Source: Bacteroidaceae bacterium (GTDB lineage Bacteria > Bacteroidota > Bacteroidia > Bacteroidales > Bacteroidaceae). From it: DNA of 64,000 nucleotides. The notes below the pieces were generated by a model. The model was not told where the DNA came from. It made no database searches and was given only the letters and a program-made list of their open reading frames with translations. Where the stretch lies: assembly GCA_017541025.1 (NCBI GenBank), contig JAFXZY010000040.1, forward strand, positions 55,225 through 119,224, written 5' to 3'. Below are positions 34,294 through 45,645 of this stretch, piece by piece (the first letter of the stretch is position 1; the number at the start of each line of letters is the position of its first letter). A program made the translations under genes and the position numbers.

Positions 34294-36231
34294 CTATTCT
34301 ATGAAAGTAGATTGCTCGTCCACATAGTCTGCAAGACGCCTGTAAAATGGCATTCGGCATAATGTGGATCGGTCGCCAAGTATAATCAGTTTCATTCGAG
34401 CACGAGTTATTGCAACATTCATTCGACGCAGGTCACGCAGAAAGCCGATGTCACCTTCCGCATTTGAACGCACAAGACTGATTACGATAACATCCCGTTC
34501 CTGTCCTTGAAAACCATCCACAGTATTCACAGTGATAAGACTACGGAACGGACGCCAATAGCGGTCTTTCTTCAGCATCTGACGAATCAAACGTATCTGT
34601 CCCTTGTAAGGTGAGATAATGCCAACGTCAATGCGTTCCTCTAATATACGATTCTTGCCTATCTTATCGAAATAGTTTCGCAATGTCTCCAGCGTCTGGG
34701 CTGCCTCTGCAGGGTTTACACGGGAAAGTCCATCGTTCATCTCGCCTCCGCCAGTAAGATTCCCTTCCCCTTCAGAGGAAACTGGCGGGGGAATTATCCA
34801 TTCCACAGCTGTGTCCCAGTCAAGGATGCCTCGATACTTTACATCAGGTGAACTCTCTAACATGCCGCCATAGAACTCGCGGTTAGGAAATTGCATAATG
34901 GTGTCGCACATTCGGTATTGTACGCACAATAAAGATACCGTCTTGGGCTTGTTTTCCACGATGGTCTGCATCAGCGTACGGTCCAAGCCACCGCGAAGTG
35001 CTTCCGGACTCTTTATAGTTGGAGGCAGTTGGCGGTGGTCGCCGGCAAACACCACACGATGTGCCTTGCGGATAGCAATCCAACAGGCAGCTTCAAGCGC
35101 TTGTGCCGCCTCGTCAATAAATAGTGTGCCGAACTTCATACCCGTCAGCAAACGGTTAGCTGACCCCGTTAATGTGGATGCTATCACCTTAGCATCATCG
35201 AAAAGCGTCTTGTTGATGCTGAATTCTATCTCAGTTGCCCGATCCTTTAGACGAGCTATTTTCTGATGTCGGTTTTCGACGTTTCCACTACTCGAGGTGT
35301 ACAGCTCGCGTATGGTTCGACGCACAGCCCAAAGTTCCTGATAAAGAGGATGATCTTCAAAACGCCTTTCGTATGTGAAGCTCAGCATCTTGTCTGTGAC
35401 CCTTGTGGGATTGCCTATGCGCAGCACACTCACTCCGCGGTCTACAAGCTTTTCAGCAATCCAATCCACAGCCATGTTAGACTGTGCGCATACCAAAACC
35501 TGATTCTCACGGTGCAGAGTCTCATAAATGGCTTCAACCAGGGTAGTAGTCTTACCTGTTCCCGGGGGACCGTGAACCACAGCCACGTCTTTCGCCCACA
35601 GCACTTCGTTAACGGCAGCCTGCTGCGATGTGTTTAGCCATGGTAATCTTACGGGAAAAAATGTGTATTTCTGCGCAGGTAGAGTACTGTGGAAGATATC
35701 GCGCAGTTCAGCCAGACGTCCTTTCTTTGCATTAATTACATCATCCAGCGCTTCGAACATCAACCGGTACGTCTGTTCGTCGAAGTACAACTGCACACCA
35801 AGTCGGTGAGCTGTCTGCAACTGTTCCAATGACTCCCTGTTGGGCAGTGCAATAAGCATCATATCCTCCTCTACGTAACTCACCTGTGCAAGAAACTTGT
35901 AGTAGTGTAGCATCCCGCCCTTTCCTTGTCGGGCACCTGAAGCATCCTCTGTAAAGAAACATACAGGTTTACCCGGCTCAAAAAGAGAAGGCTCCGCCCC
36001 GTCAGAATCTCCACTGATGGAGGAAGCTTTCATAACCTCCACCACAAACTGATCCAACGAGTTATGATAGCTTCGTCCCAGCATGAGCGGGTACCACGCC
36101 ATTCCGCGGTGCACCTTTCTGTCAATGCCAGTTGCTTCGGTGAGTCGCTGAAACTCCTCCTTTTCATAGGCATATTCAATTTGCAGCAACCCACGCTGTC
36201 GGATGAGGTATGTTATTGGATTTTCTGTCAT
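34294..36231 (-). CDS. SF1B (UPF1/IGHMBP2-like) DNA/RNA helicase, with repeat-derived insert
   Basis: A 645-residue superfamily 1 helicase. An N-terminal OB/RIFT-type region (about 1-180) is followed by VVHGPPGTGKTTTLVEAIYE (Walker A, about 220), LFIDEAAQALEAACWIA (Walker B, DEAA), FAGDHRQLPPTIKS (motif III), LCVQYRMCDTIMQF, and TVNTVDGFQGQERDVIVISL with RRMNVAITRARMKLIILGD (motifs V and VI). This order is that of IGHMBP2 and UPF1. Around residues 477-497 a Gly/Pro-rich stretch (PPPVSSEGEGNLTGGGEMND) is encoded by DNA with a CCGCCAGT...ACTGGCGG inverted repeat, unlike the rest and likely acquired. The gene is not overlapped by neighbours. Its nucleic acid target is unknown. Confidence 0.9.
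   Translation of the reverse strand: MTENPITYLIRQRGLLQIEYAYEKEEFQRLTEATGIDRKVHRGMAWYPLMLGRSYHNSLDQFVVEVMKASSISGDSDGAEPSLFEPGKPVCFFTEDASGARQGKGGMLHYYKFLAQVSYVEEDMMLIALPNRESLEQLQTAHRLGVQLYFDEQTYRLMFEALDDVINAKKGRLAELRDIFHSTLPAQKYTFFPVRLPWLNTSQQAAVNEVLWAKDVAVVHGPPGTGKTTTLVEAIYETLHRENQVLVCAQSNMAVDWIAEKLVDRGVSVLRIGNPTRVTDKMLSFTYERRFEDHPLYQELWAVRRTIRELYTSSSGNVENRHQKIARLKDRATEIEFSINKTLFDDAKVIASTLTGSANRLLTGMKFGTLFIDEAAQALEAACWIAIRKAHRVVFAGDHRQLPPTIKSPEALRGGLDRTLMQTIVENKPKTVSLLCVQYRMCDTIMQFPNREFYGGMLESSPDVKYRGILDWDTAVEWIIPPPVSSEGEGNLTGGGEMNDGLSRVNPAEAAQTLETLRNYFDKIGKNRILEERIDVGIISPYKGQIRLIRQMLKKDRYWRPFRSLITVNTVDGFQGQERDVIVISLVRSNAEGDIGFLRDLRRMNVAITRARMKLIILGDRSTLCRMPFYRRLADYVDEQSTFIE
34737..34800. repeat. 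Spacer-type palindromic repeat inside the helicase gene
   Basis: CCGCCAGT (34748-34755) and ACTGGCGG (34781-34788) are perfect inverted arms around TTCCCTTCCCCTTCAGAGGAA. The DNA type matches intergenic palindromes elsewhere in the window (for example 4773-4786). It keeps the reading frame open. Confidence 0.55.
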
Positions 36232-36371
36232 TAATTAAAGCACTAATCCGAATTTTGATTGCAAAGTTAGCGAATTCCCTCTTTTTCATATCACGAATTA
36301 TCTATTTTCTTTTTATATATTGTAAGAATATCAAGAAAAAGTCTTAACTTCGCAGCGAAAAAAGTGTTATC

Positions 36372-38150
36372 ATGAAAAGAACTGTATTTTCTCTTATTGC
36401 TTTGGCTCTGACGAGCAGCCTGACCATTATCTATTGCCTGAAAGCAGAAGCGCAAGAAGTAGATAAAAAGTTGTATTTACCCCTGACCTTCGGAAACGAT
36501 ACACTGCGAATACGTCAGGACAGAATGACCAGAGTCTATATTGCACCCAAGAAGATACTATGGTCGCAGGGTATCGTTCGCAACCTTGAGAATCTGATGG
36601 ATATTGATAACGGACAGGCAGATTTGGTAAATTATAGTTCATGCTTCATGCAACGCACAAAGGAGAAAGATGCTTCCATCATCCTCGATTATGGACGTGA
36701 ATTGCATGGTGCGCTGAAACTAGTTGTCGGTTCAGGGTCTGCTGCCAACTTCAGGATGCGTATAAGATTGGGAGAATCCGTTAGCGAGACTTGCAGTGAG
36801 ATAGAAGGCGGCACTGCTACCAACGACCACGCCACCCGCGACATAGTACTCACAGTTCCGCGTTATGGACAGATCGAGATTGGCAATTCGGGATTCCGAT
36901 TTGCCCGTATCGACCTGCTCGACGAAGCTTCCCTCTATCTAAAGGAAGCCACAGCCGTTTTCCGCTATCGAAACATCCCTTATTTGGGTACATTCCAATG
37001 TTCCGATAACCAATTAAATGACATCTGGAACACTGGTGCCTACACGGTTCAACTGAACATGCAGGAATACATTTGGGATGGTATAAAGCGCGACCGACTG
37101 ATCTGGCTGGGAGATATGCACCCTGAGACAAATACCATCAGTACTGTCTTCGGTGATGAAGAAAGTTTCTATGCCAGTCTGGACTTGGCCATAGAACAAT
37201 ATCCCCTACCCAACTGGTTCAATGGAATGAGTGCCTACTCTATGTGGTATCTGATTATTCAGTACGACTGGTACAGGCACTTTGGAAATCTGGATTTCCT
37301 GAAAAAACATGCCAACTATATACTGGGGCTCATCGACCTCATCGACTCATGTGTTGAAGAGGATGGCTCTGAGCATCTGGCAGACAGTCGTTTTCTAGAC
37401 TGGCCGTCGAGTCCAAACAAAGAAGGAGTAGAGGCTGGCTACAGGGCTCTTCTTTGCTGGGCTTTGCAGGATGGAAGACAACTGTGTTCTCTCCTTGGGA
37501 ACGATGAAAAAGCACAGAAATGCATTGAGATAGAAAATCGTCTGAAAAAAAAGGTGTTACCTCCTAACAACCTGAAGCAGGCTGCCGCACTGATGGCAAT
37601 TGCAGGCTTGATGGAACCGGAAAAAGCTGCTCAAGACTTTCTGCTGCCAGGTGGCCCCAAGGGTTTCTCCACCTTTTACGGCTACTACATGTTGGAAGCA
37701 CTGGCAATGGCCGGACACTACGAGGAAGCAATGGACATCATTAGTAAGTTCTGGGGTGGTATGCTCAACATGGGAGCCACCACCTTCTGGGAAGATTTCG
37801 ATCTGGACTGGACAAAGAATGCAGGCAGAATTGATGAATTAGTACCCAAGGGCAAGGACGATATACATGGTGATTTCGGAGATTATTGCTACGTGGGATA
37901 CCGACATAGCCTTTGTCATGGTTGGGCCAGCGGCCCCACAGCTTGGCTTAGCAACCACGTACTGGGTGTAGAGATTCTGGAACCCGGCTGCAAGAAAGTA
38001 CGTATTACTCCTCATCTGGGTAATTTGCAATGGGCTAAAGGCACTTACCCCACTCCTTACGGACAAATCAAGGTTCATCACCAGAAAATGGCCAACGGTA
38101 CAGTAAAGTCATCCATCAAGGTCCCTAAAGGGGTAACGGTGGTAAAATAA
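36372..38150 (+). CDS. Secreted GH78-like (alpha-L-rhamnosidase-type) glycoside hydrolase
   Basis: A 592-residue secreted enzyme with N-terminal signal sequence (MKRTVFSLIALALTSSLTII, ending near AEAQ). After an N-terminal beta region (about 40-195) there is an (alpha/alpha)6-barrel with IWDGIKRDRLIWLGDMHPET (the DRL-WxGD motif that carries catalytic acids in GH78), FSTFYGYYMLEALAMAGHYE, and GATTFWEDFDLDWTKNAG, and a C-terminal beta-sandwich (GVEILEPGCKKVRITPHLGN). It lacks the N-terminal accessory domains of full-length GH78 rhamnosidases (often 800-1000 residues), so the substrate may differ. A weak promoter (TTGT 36320, TAACTTCG 36345) precedes it. It is transcribed toward the GH10-CE1 gene. 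Confidence 0.8.
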   Translation: MKRTVFSLIALALTSSLTIIYCLKAEAQEVDKKLYLPLTFGNDTLRIRQDRMTRVYIAPKKILWSQGIVRNLENLMDIDNGQADLVNYSSCFMQRTKEKDASIILDYGRELHGALKLVVGSGSAANFRMRIRLGESVSETCSEIEGGTATNDHATRDIVLTVPRYGQIEIGNSGFRFARIDLLDEASLYLKEATAVFRYRNIPYLGTFQCSDNQLNDIWNTGAYTVQLNMQEYIWDGIKRDRLIWLGDMHPETNTISTVFGDEESFYASLDLAIEQYPLPNWFNGMSAYSMWYLIIQYDWYRHFGNLDFLKKHANYILGLIDLIDSCVEEDGSEHLADSRFLDWPSSPNKEGVEAGYRALLCWALQDGRQLCSLLGNDEKAQKCIEIENRLKKKVLPPNNLKQAAALMAIAGLMEPEKAAQDFLLPGGPKGFSTFYGYYMLEALAMAGHYEEAMDIISKFWGGMLNMGATTFWEDFDLDWTKNAGRIDELVPKGKDDIHGDFGDYCYVGYRHSLCHGWASGPTAWLSNHVLGVEILEPGCKKVRITPHLGNLQWAKGTYPTPYGQIKVHHQKMANGTVKSSIKVPKGVTVVK

Positions 38151-38215
38151 ATGGTAAATCAGCGAGCCTGAACAATTATATTATTTGCATAAATTCCAAA
38201 ATATTTAGTATTATT

Positions 38216-38248
38216 TTTGCACATATTGATAGTTTTTTTGTACTTTTG
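38216..38248 (+). promoter_or_regulatory. Promoter of the xylanase-esterase gene
   Basis: TTTG at 38216-38219, a 21-nt spacer, then TACTTTTG at 38241-38248. The ATG is at 38289. Confidence 0.65.
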
Positions 38249-38276
38249 CCACATAAACATTATAATTAATCATTAA

Positions 38277-40439
<2,163 letters not shown>

Positions 40440-40463
40440 TAACAATATAAAAAAGGGTATAAC

Positions 40464-40504
40464 CCCGTAACGGTCTCAGATTATTCTTCTGAGGCCGCTA
40501 CGGG
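40464..40504. terminator. Long terminator hairpin shared by GH10-CE1 and recA
   Basis: CCCGTAACGGTCTCAGA (40464-40480) pairs with TCTGAGGCCGCTACGGG (40488-40504), 15 of 17 bases, loop 7 nt. On the minus strand it is followed by GTTATACCCTTTTTT. One arm is the last codons of recA, so the gene end doubles as terminator. Confidence 0.75.
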
Positions 40505-41530
40505 AGCACCTTTAGCATTTATAACTTCATATATCTTAGCGGTAAGCTCTTCACACAATTCGGGATTATCCTTGAGTACCTTCTTGGCTCCTTCTTTACC
40601 CTGAGCCAACTTACTGCCATTGTAGCTAAACCAAGAACCGCTCTTCTCAAGAATTCCATATTCAACACCCAGATCGACAATCTCGCCAACACGACAGATA
40701 CCTTCGCCAAAGAGAATCTCAAACTGAGCCCTTCTGAATGGAGGAGCTACCTTATTCTTAACAACCTTCACCTTCACTTCGTTACCGATTACCTCGTCAC
40801 CATCCTTGATAGCTGAGCTCTTGCGGATGTCCAGACGTACACTGGCATAGAACTTAAGAGCATTACCGCCGGTAGTTGTCTCAGGATTACCAAACATCAC
40901 ACCAATCTTCTCGCGCAACTGGTTGATGAAAATACAGGTTGTATTGGTCTTGTTGATAGTTGCTGTGAGTTTACGGAGAGCCTGACTCATGAGGCGAGCC
41001 TGAAGGCCTACCTTGTTATCACCCATATCACCTTCAATCTCAGCCTTTGGAGTAAGGGCTGCAACAGAGTCAACGACTACAATATCGATAGCAGCACTAC
41101 GAATCAGCTGATCGGCAATCTCAAGTGCTTGTTCTCCGTTGTCAGGCTGAGAGATAAGCAGGTTATCTACGTCAACACCTAACTTAGCAGCATAAAAACG
41201 GTCGAAAGCATGTTCTGCATCAATAAAAGCAGCTATACCGCCTGCCTTCTGTGCCTCAGCAATGGCATGAATGGCCAAGGTGGTCTTACCTGATGACTCG
41301 GGACCATAAATCTCAATGATGCGGCCCTTGGGATAACCTCCCACACCCAGAGCAACATCCAGTGATATGGAGCCGCTGGGAATAACCTCTACATTATCTA
41401 TCTTTTCCTCGCCAAGCTTCATGATAGAACCCTTTCCAAAGTCCTTCTCTATCTTGGACATTGCTTCCTGAAGGGCCTTCAGCTTGGCACTCTTCTCGTC
41501 GAAAATCTCACCTGTTTCTTTTTTTGCCAT
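40481..41530 (-). CDS. recA: Recombinase RecA
   Basis: A 349-residue recombinase for homologous repair and SOS signalling. It has [20 protein letters not shown] (Walker A), [20 protein letters not shown] (Walker B), the L1 and L2 DNA-binding loops ([40 protein letters not shown]), and the C-terminal region to APVAASEE. The length is normal and there is no intein. Upstream is a 16-bp inverted repeat AGGTCTCGTGTGACCT (41574-41589), a possible operator, though no known LexA box was recognised. Its 3' end forms one arm of the terminator hairpin. Confidence 0.98.
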   Translation of the reverse strand: MAKKETGEIFDEKSAKLKALQEAMSKIEKDFGKGSIMKLGEEKIDNVEVIPSGSISLDVALGVGGYPKGRIIEIYGPESSGKTTLAIHAIAEAQKAGGIAAFIDAEHAFDRFYAAKLGVDVDNLLISQPDNGEQALEIADQLIRSAAIDIVVVDSVAALTPKAEIEGDMGDNKVGLQARLMSQALRKLTATINKTNTTCIFINQLREKIGVMFGNPETTTGGNALKFYASVRLDIRKSSAIKDGDEVIGNEVKVKVVKNKVAPPFRRAQFEILFGEGICRVGEIVDLGVEYGILEKSGSWFSYNGSKLAQGKEGAKKVLKDNPELCEELTAKIYEVINAKGAPVAASEE

Positions 41531-41597
41531 AATTGTGTATTTTATTTTTTATAATGATTCTTATAGAGTTTACAGGTCTCGTGTGACCTATTGTATT

Positions 41598-43976
41598 TTA
41601 TAATCTGGTTCTTACTTCTTTACCGTTATAAGCTACCACCTGCTTCTGCCCATCTGGGGTAATGATGGTGAAGCTGCGCAACTCAAGCATTCCAGGATAG
41701 CTGCCTTTACGCTCACCAATGGTCAGCGTGCGGGTACGCTCCGACCAACTGATGGGAATAGTAGCATAGACGCCTTTCTCGTAGTTATAGTTGTCGCCTT
41801 CATCTTCATAAAGCGTAAAGGATGCATCAGCACCCGGATAGACGCGTAATTCCAGATTGTCCCAGTTCTTCTCACCTACATATTGCATAACGGGTCCAAG
41901 AGGCAGAATGCTACCTGCGCGAACGAACATAGGCACACGGTTCAGCTGCGTTTCTAATGTTACAGTCTGACCACCCTGATAGCGTTTTCCTGTCCAGAAA
42001 TCATACCAGTTGGTTCCCTTAGGCAAATACTTTGTTACCGTCTTAGTTTCAGCCCAGTTAACACCTCCTACATCTTCTTTCTGGCTTCCTACATCATTCT
42101 TGTTCCAACCTGTCATAGCATCAGTACGGATAATCTTCTCTGCGGTATATTGCGGGTCGAGGATAGGAGCAGCCAGGATGCTACGACCGAACATAAACTC
42201 GTCCGTCATATCCCATACATGCTTATCACCGGCAAAATCGCTGAACAACGGACGCATATAGCTCTCGTTGTTACTGGTTACCTGCCAAGCTGTACTATAT
42301 AAATAAGGTATTAGCTGATAACGCAAACGAATCGTTTCTTCTATTGCATCATAAACGGGTTCTCCTTTTTGCCCAAACTGCCAGATTTCACGTGGAGCAT
42401 CGGCACCATGACTACGGAATACCGGGCAGAAGAGTCCGTACTGCATCCAACGCACATACAACTCCTGGAACTGCGGATTACGCGGAGCAGAACCGCCACC
42501 ACGTGTATTGTAAGCACCACAGAAGAAACCACCTATATCGGTATTGAAGTTAGGATTACCTGTCAGCGAGAAGCTCAATCCGGCAGGCACCTGTTTACGC
42601 AACATATCCCACGATGAGTTGACATCACCACTCCACATATTAGATCCGTAATGCTGTTGACCGGCAAACGAAGAACGGGTCATGATAAAGACACGCTTGG
42701 AGGACTGAGAGTTTTGAGTTGAAAGTTGAGAGTTACGCTGAGCCTGATAAGCACCACGGACGGTTTCCAAGGGGAAAGCATTGCGCAGGGATCGCCATGT
42801 GCCGCCCTCCTGTCCAGCCTTATGCGCATACGTTTCGAGGGAACCGTCAAAGCAGTCGGGATCGGTAGAATCCATCCACCAGGCATCAGTACCATAATCA
42901 TAAAGCGTCTTCAGGTTCTTCCAATAGATATCGCGTGCCTCGGGCGAGAAAGCATCATAAACTCTCACGCCCGAAGGATAATCCTTGCGTGGCGGCCAGA
43001 AGGTGAGTCCACTCTGTGGCCAAGTTTCGAAATCAAAAAGCAAATCTTTCTGCTTTAACTCCTGATAGGCTTTGGTCATGGGACCGAAGCTGGCCCAGAT
43101 ACTAATCATGAAATGAGCGTTCAGTTTGTGTACCTCGTCAATCATCTGACGACCATTGGCGAAATCCTCAGAAAGGAAATCCATAGCATTCCACAGATAA
43201 TTAGAACCCCAGTACTGCCAGTCCTGAATAATACCGTCCAGGGGTACGCCCAACTTGCGGTATTGCTGCACAATACCAAGGGTTTCGTTAGCAGTCTTAT
43301 AACGCTCCTTACTCTGCCAATAGCCATAGGTCCAGAGGGGGAACATAGGCACATCGCCCGTAAGGAAACGCATCTGTGCAATAACGCCATCGGCAGAGCC
43401 GCCATACATGAAGTAGTAGTCGATAGCCCCACCTACTTCAGATGCCAGCGACATACCGTTCTCGTCGTCATCAAATTGTGTAGGCGAATAGTTGTCCCAA
43501 TATAGGCCCCAACCTTTTATGCTCTGGATGACACTCTGGAAATCCTCCAGATTAGACTGTTCCATGCGTTTGTGCTCGCCACGACGATTCATCTTGCCGT
43601 TCTGGATGGTTCCCAGACCATAGATAGCTTCATCCTTATCGAGCGTAAATCTCTGACAAACGCCACTCCAAGCGCCAGAATTATAGAAACACTCCTTTTC
43701 CCTCAGCAGTACTTTACCGCTGGCCGTCAGGAAGGTCAGACACTTCGAGGAAGGGTCCTGCTTCACTGTCAGCCCGCTACTCCTCCACGTATTGCCGTTA
43801 TGGCTTACACCCACATCCTGCGGTTTTGCTATCACCACAAGGCTTTTGGGTTGATAGCCGTCCATGGATTTCACAACATGAACAATACTGGGCGTGATAA
43901 ACTCGATTCTGGTCTCTTGTGACCATGCAAAAGCACCACTCAAAATAGCGGCAAATACGAAGAATAGGCGTTTCAT
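41598..43976 (-). CDS. Secreted GH31 alpha-xylosidase/alpha-glucosidase
   Basis: A 792-residue GH31 enzyme with signal peptide (MKRLFFVFAAILSGAFAWSQ). The (beta/alpha)8 barrel carries VPLDGIIQDWQYWGSN, FMISIWASFGPM and TDAWWMDSTDPDCFDG (nucleophile Asp about 367). HGADAPREIWQFG lies farther on, and a beta-sandwich C-terminal region closes the chain. WWMDSTDPD resembles the alpha-xylosidase group rather than starch-type alpha-glucosidase. A short tract RNSQLSTQNSQSS (about 413-425) is encoded by GAGAGTTTTGAGTTGAAAG-type DNA, the same low-complexity repeat found in spacers, and sits between two conserved blocks. It starts 28 bp downstream of the carboxynorspermidine dehydrogenase gene and may be cotranscribed with it. 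Confidence 0.9.
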   Translation of the reverse strand: MKRLFFVFAAILSGAFAWSQETRIEFITPSIVHVVKSMDGYQPKSLVVIAKPQDVGVSHNGNTWRSSGLTVKQDPSSKCLTFLTASGKVLLREKECFYNSGAWSGVCQRFTLDKDEAIYGLGTIQNGKMNRRGEHKRMEQSNLEDFQSVIQSIKGWGLYWDNYSPTQFDDDENGMSLASEVGGAIDYYFMYGGSADGVIAQMRFLTGDVPMFPLWTYGYWQSKERYKTANETLGIVQQYRKLGVPLDGIIQDWQYWGSNYLWNAMDFLSEDFANGRQMIDEVHKLNAHFMISIWASFGPMTKAYQELKQKDLLFDFETWPQSGLTFWPPRKDYPSGVRVYDAFSPEARDIYWKNLKTLYDYGTDAWWMDSTDPDCFDGSLETYAHKAGQEGGTWRSLRNAFPLETVRGAYQAQRNSQLSTQNSQSSKRVFIMTRSSFAGQQHYGSNMWSGDVNSSWDMLRKQVPAGLSFSLTGNPNFNTDIGGFFCGAYNTRGGGSAPRNPQFQELYVRWMQYGLFCPVFRSHGADAPREIWQFGQKGEPVYDAIEETIRLRYQLIPYLYSTAWQVTSNNESYMRPLFSDFAGDKHVWDMTDEFMFGRSILAAPILDPQYTAEKIIRTDAMTGWNKNDVGSQKEDVGGVNWAETKTVTKYLPKGTNWYDFWTGKRYQGGQTVTLETQLNRVPMFVRAGSILPLGPVMQYVGEKNWDNLELRVYPGADASFTLYEDEGDNYNYEKGVYATIPISWSERTRTLTIGERKGSYPGMLELRSFTIITPDGQKQVVAYNGKEVRTRL
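42700..42738. repeat. Spacer-type GAGTTGAAAGTTGAGAG repeat inside GH31 gene
   Basis: The plus strand reads GAGAGTTTTGAGTTGAAAG and then TTGAGAGTTACG, like the intergenic repeat near 4716-4757. It encodes RNSQLSTQNSQSS in frame, low-complexity residues between conserved GH31 blocks. Confidence 0.55.
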
Positions 43977-44004
43977 TGGCTAATTCTGCTGGGAATGGTT
44001 ATTC

Positions 44005-45240
44005 TTAGAGTTCCAAATCTACATCGTGCAACTCATGCCAGGGAAGCCCCTGTTTATTAAGCTGCTCCATGAATGGATCGGGATCGAACTCCTCTACGTT
44101 ATGTACGCCGGGCTTGTTCCACTTGCCTGTAAGGAACATCATAGCACCGATCATGGCAGGCACACCTGTAGTATAGCTTACACCCTGCATGCCAGTCTCC
44201 TCGTAAGCAGCCTGGTGTGAGCAGTTGTTATATACATAATAGGTATGTTCCTTACCATCGTTGCCGATACCACGGATACGGCAACCGATAGAGGTCTCAC
44301 CATCATAGTTCTGTCCCAGATCCTGTGGATTAGGCAATACAGCCTTCAGGAACTGTAGGGGAACAATTTTCACAATCTCTTCGCCTGTACCGTCAGCCTT
44401 TGGGGCCTTGTATTCTACCTCATCGATACGAGACATACCAATGTTCTGAATAACATCCAGGTAAGTAAGATATTGCTGGCCAAATGTCATCCAGAAGCGG
44501 GCACGCTTGATGGTGGGATAGTTAATAACCAGCGACTCTATCTCCTCGTGGTGCAGCAGGTAGCTCTCCTTGGGACCAATGTTGGGATAGTTCAGGGGCT
44601 TGTGAATCTCCATAGGCTCTGTCTCTATGTACTTGCCATTCTCGTAATAGAGGCCCTTCTGAGTAATCTCGCGGATATTAATCTCAGGATTGAAGTTCGT
44701 TGCAAACGCCTTGTGGTGATTACCGGCATTGCAGTCAACAATATCCAAGTACTGAATCTCTTTGAAGTGATGCTTGGCAGCGTATGCTGTGAAGATACTG
44801 GTAACTCCCGGATCGAAGCCACAGCCCAAGATGGCGCACAAACCAGCCTTCTCGAAACGCTCACGGTAAGCCCACTGCCAACTGTACTCGAAGTGTGCCT
44901 CGTCCTTGGGCTCATAGTTGGCTGTGTCCATATAGTTACAGCCCGTCTGCAGACAAGCCTCCATAATGGTAAGGTCCTGATAAGGCAGAGCCAGGTTGAT
45001 AACCAGTTCTGGCTTGTAAGAACTCAGCAGGTCCACCAATTGCTCCACGCTGTCAGCATCCACCTGAGCCGTCTTTACTTGCGTGCCGTATTTCTTGTTC
45101 AGTACATTAGCTAAATCAATACATTTCTTCTCTGTACGACTTGCAATCATCACCTCAGTGAAGATATCACTGTTCTGGCAAACCTTGTGTGCAGCAACTG
45201 TTGCAACACCACCTGCACCAATAATAAGTACTCTTCCCAT
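44005..45240 (-). CDS. Saccharopine-dehydrogenase-like protein, likely carboxynorspermidine/carboxyspermidine dehydrogenase
   Basis: A 411-residue oxidoreductase of the saccharopine dehydrogenase fold. GRVLIIGAGGVATVAAHKVC is the NAD(P)-binding Rossmann start (GxGxxG-like). It contains VINLALPYQDLTIMEACLQT, NYMDTANYEPKDEAHFEY, GLCAILGCGFDPGVTSIFTA, and the C-terminal NNCSHQAAYEETGMQGVSYT. This sequence type is carboxynorspermidine dehydrogenase (CANSDH), which reduces the Schiff base of aspartate semialdehyde and a diamine in the alternative spermidine pathway used by many Bacteroidetes. Its decarboxylase partner is not in the window. ATG 45240 is chosen because the promoter at 45285-45315 leaves the upstream start at 45324 untranscribed. 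Confidence 0.87.
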   Translation of the reverse strand: MGRVLIIGAGGVATVAAHKVCQNSDIFTEVMIASRTEKKCIDLANVLNKKYGTQVKTAQVDADSVEQLVDLLSSYKPELVINLALPYQDLTIMEACLQTGCNYMDTANYEPKDEAHFEYSWQWAYRERFEKAGLCAILGCGFDPGVTSIFTAYAAKHHFKEIQYLDIVDCNAGNHHKAFATNFNPEINIREITQKGLYYENGKYIETEPMEIHKPLNYPNIGPKESYLLHHEEIESLVINYPTIKRARFWMTFGQQYLTYLDVIQNIGMSRIDEVEYKAPKADGTGEEIVKIVPLQFLKAVLPNPQDLGQNYDGETSIGCRIRGIGNDGKEHTYYVYNNCSHQAAYEETGMQGVSYTTGVPAMIGAMMFLTGKWNKPGVHNVEEFDPDPFMEQLNKQGLPWHELHDVDLEL

Positions 45241-45284
45241 AGTTATAATGTTATTATGTTTTCCTTCATTTTTAAAACAGCATG

Positions 45285-45315
45285 CAAATTTACGATTAAG
45301 TGAGCGGAATACAAA
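45285..45315 (-). promoter_or_regulatory. Promoter of the polyamine dehydrogenase gene
   Basis: On the minus strand: TTTG at 45315-45312, a 19-nt spacer, then TAAATTTG at 45292-45285. The leader is about 40 nt. Confidence 0.75.
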
Positions 45316-45349
45316 ATAAATCAATATTTATTTTTATTCCCGAACGAAA

Positions 45350-45410
45350 GTAAGTTCGAGACAAGTCTCAAACTTACAAAAAAAAGTCCAAAGCGACAAA
45401 ACTTTGGACT
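45350..45410. terminator. Two tandem hairpins, the second terminator-like, between divergent genes
   Basis: GTAAGTTCGAGAC-AA-GTCTCAAACTTAC (45350-45377) is an inverted repeat with a single mismatch. Next, AGTCCAAAG (45385-45393) and CTTTGGACT (45402-45410) form a perfect stem with A- and T-runs on both sides. It sits upstream of both flanking genes, so it does not end either of them. The rest of 45411-45645 is AT-rich with no gene. Confidence 0.65.
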
Positions 45411-45645
45411 CTTTTTTATAGAAATATGATAAGTCATCTTTGCATCATCCAGATATTCTCAGTGAATCGTAAAGTAAGTTCAGCAAAGCCAAATAAGCAT
45501 CTATTTACTCCCAAATGCACTCATTTTCGTTACATATTTGAAAATTTACCTTTTTTATGTTTGTATGTTAAAAAAAATAAACTATTTTTGAGAACGAATT
45601 AACGAATAGCATGTATACGATATTAACGTAATTATATATTTTATT

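Noticed and set aside
41574-41589. AGGTCTCGTGTGACCT as a LexA box for recA
   Set aside because: It is a short inverted repeat only; I do not know a matching LexA consensus for this group, so it is noted under recA but not called.
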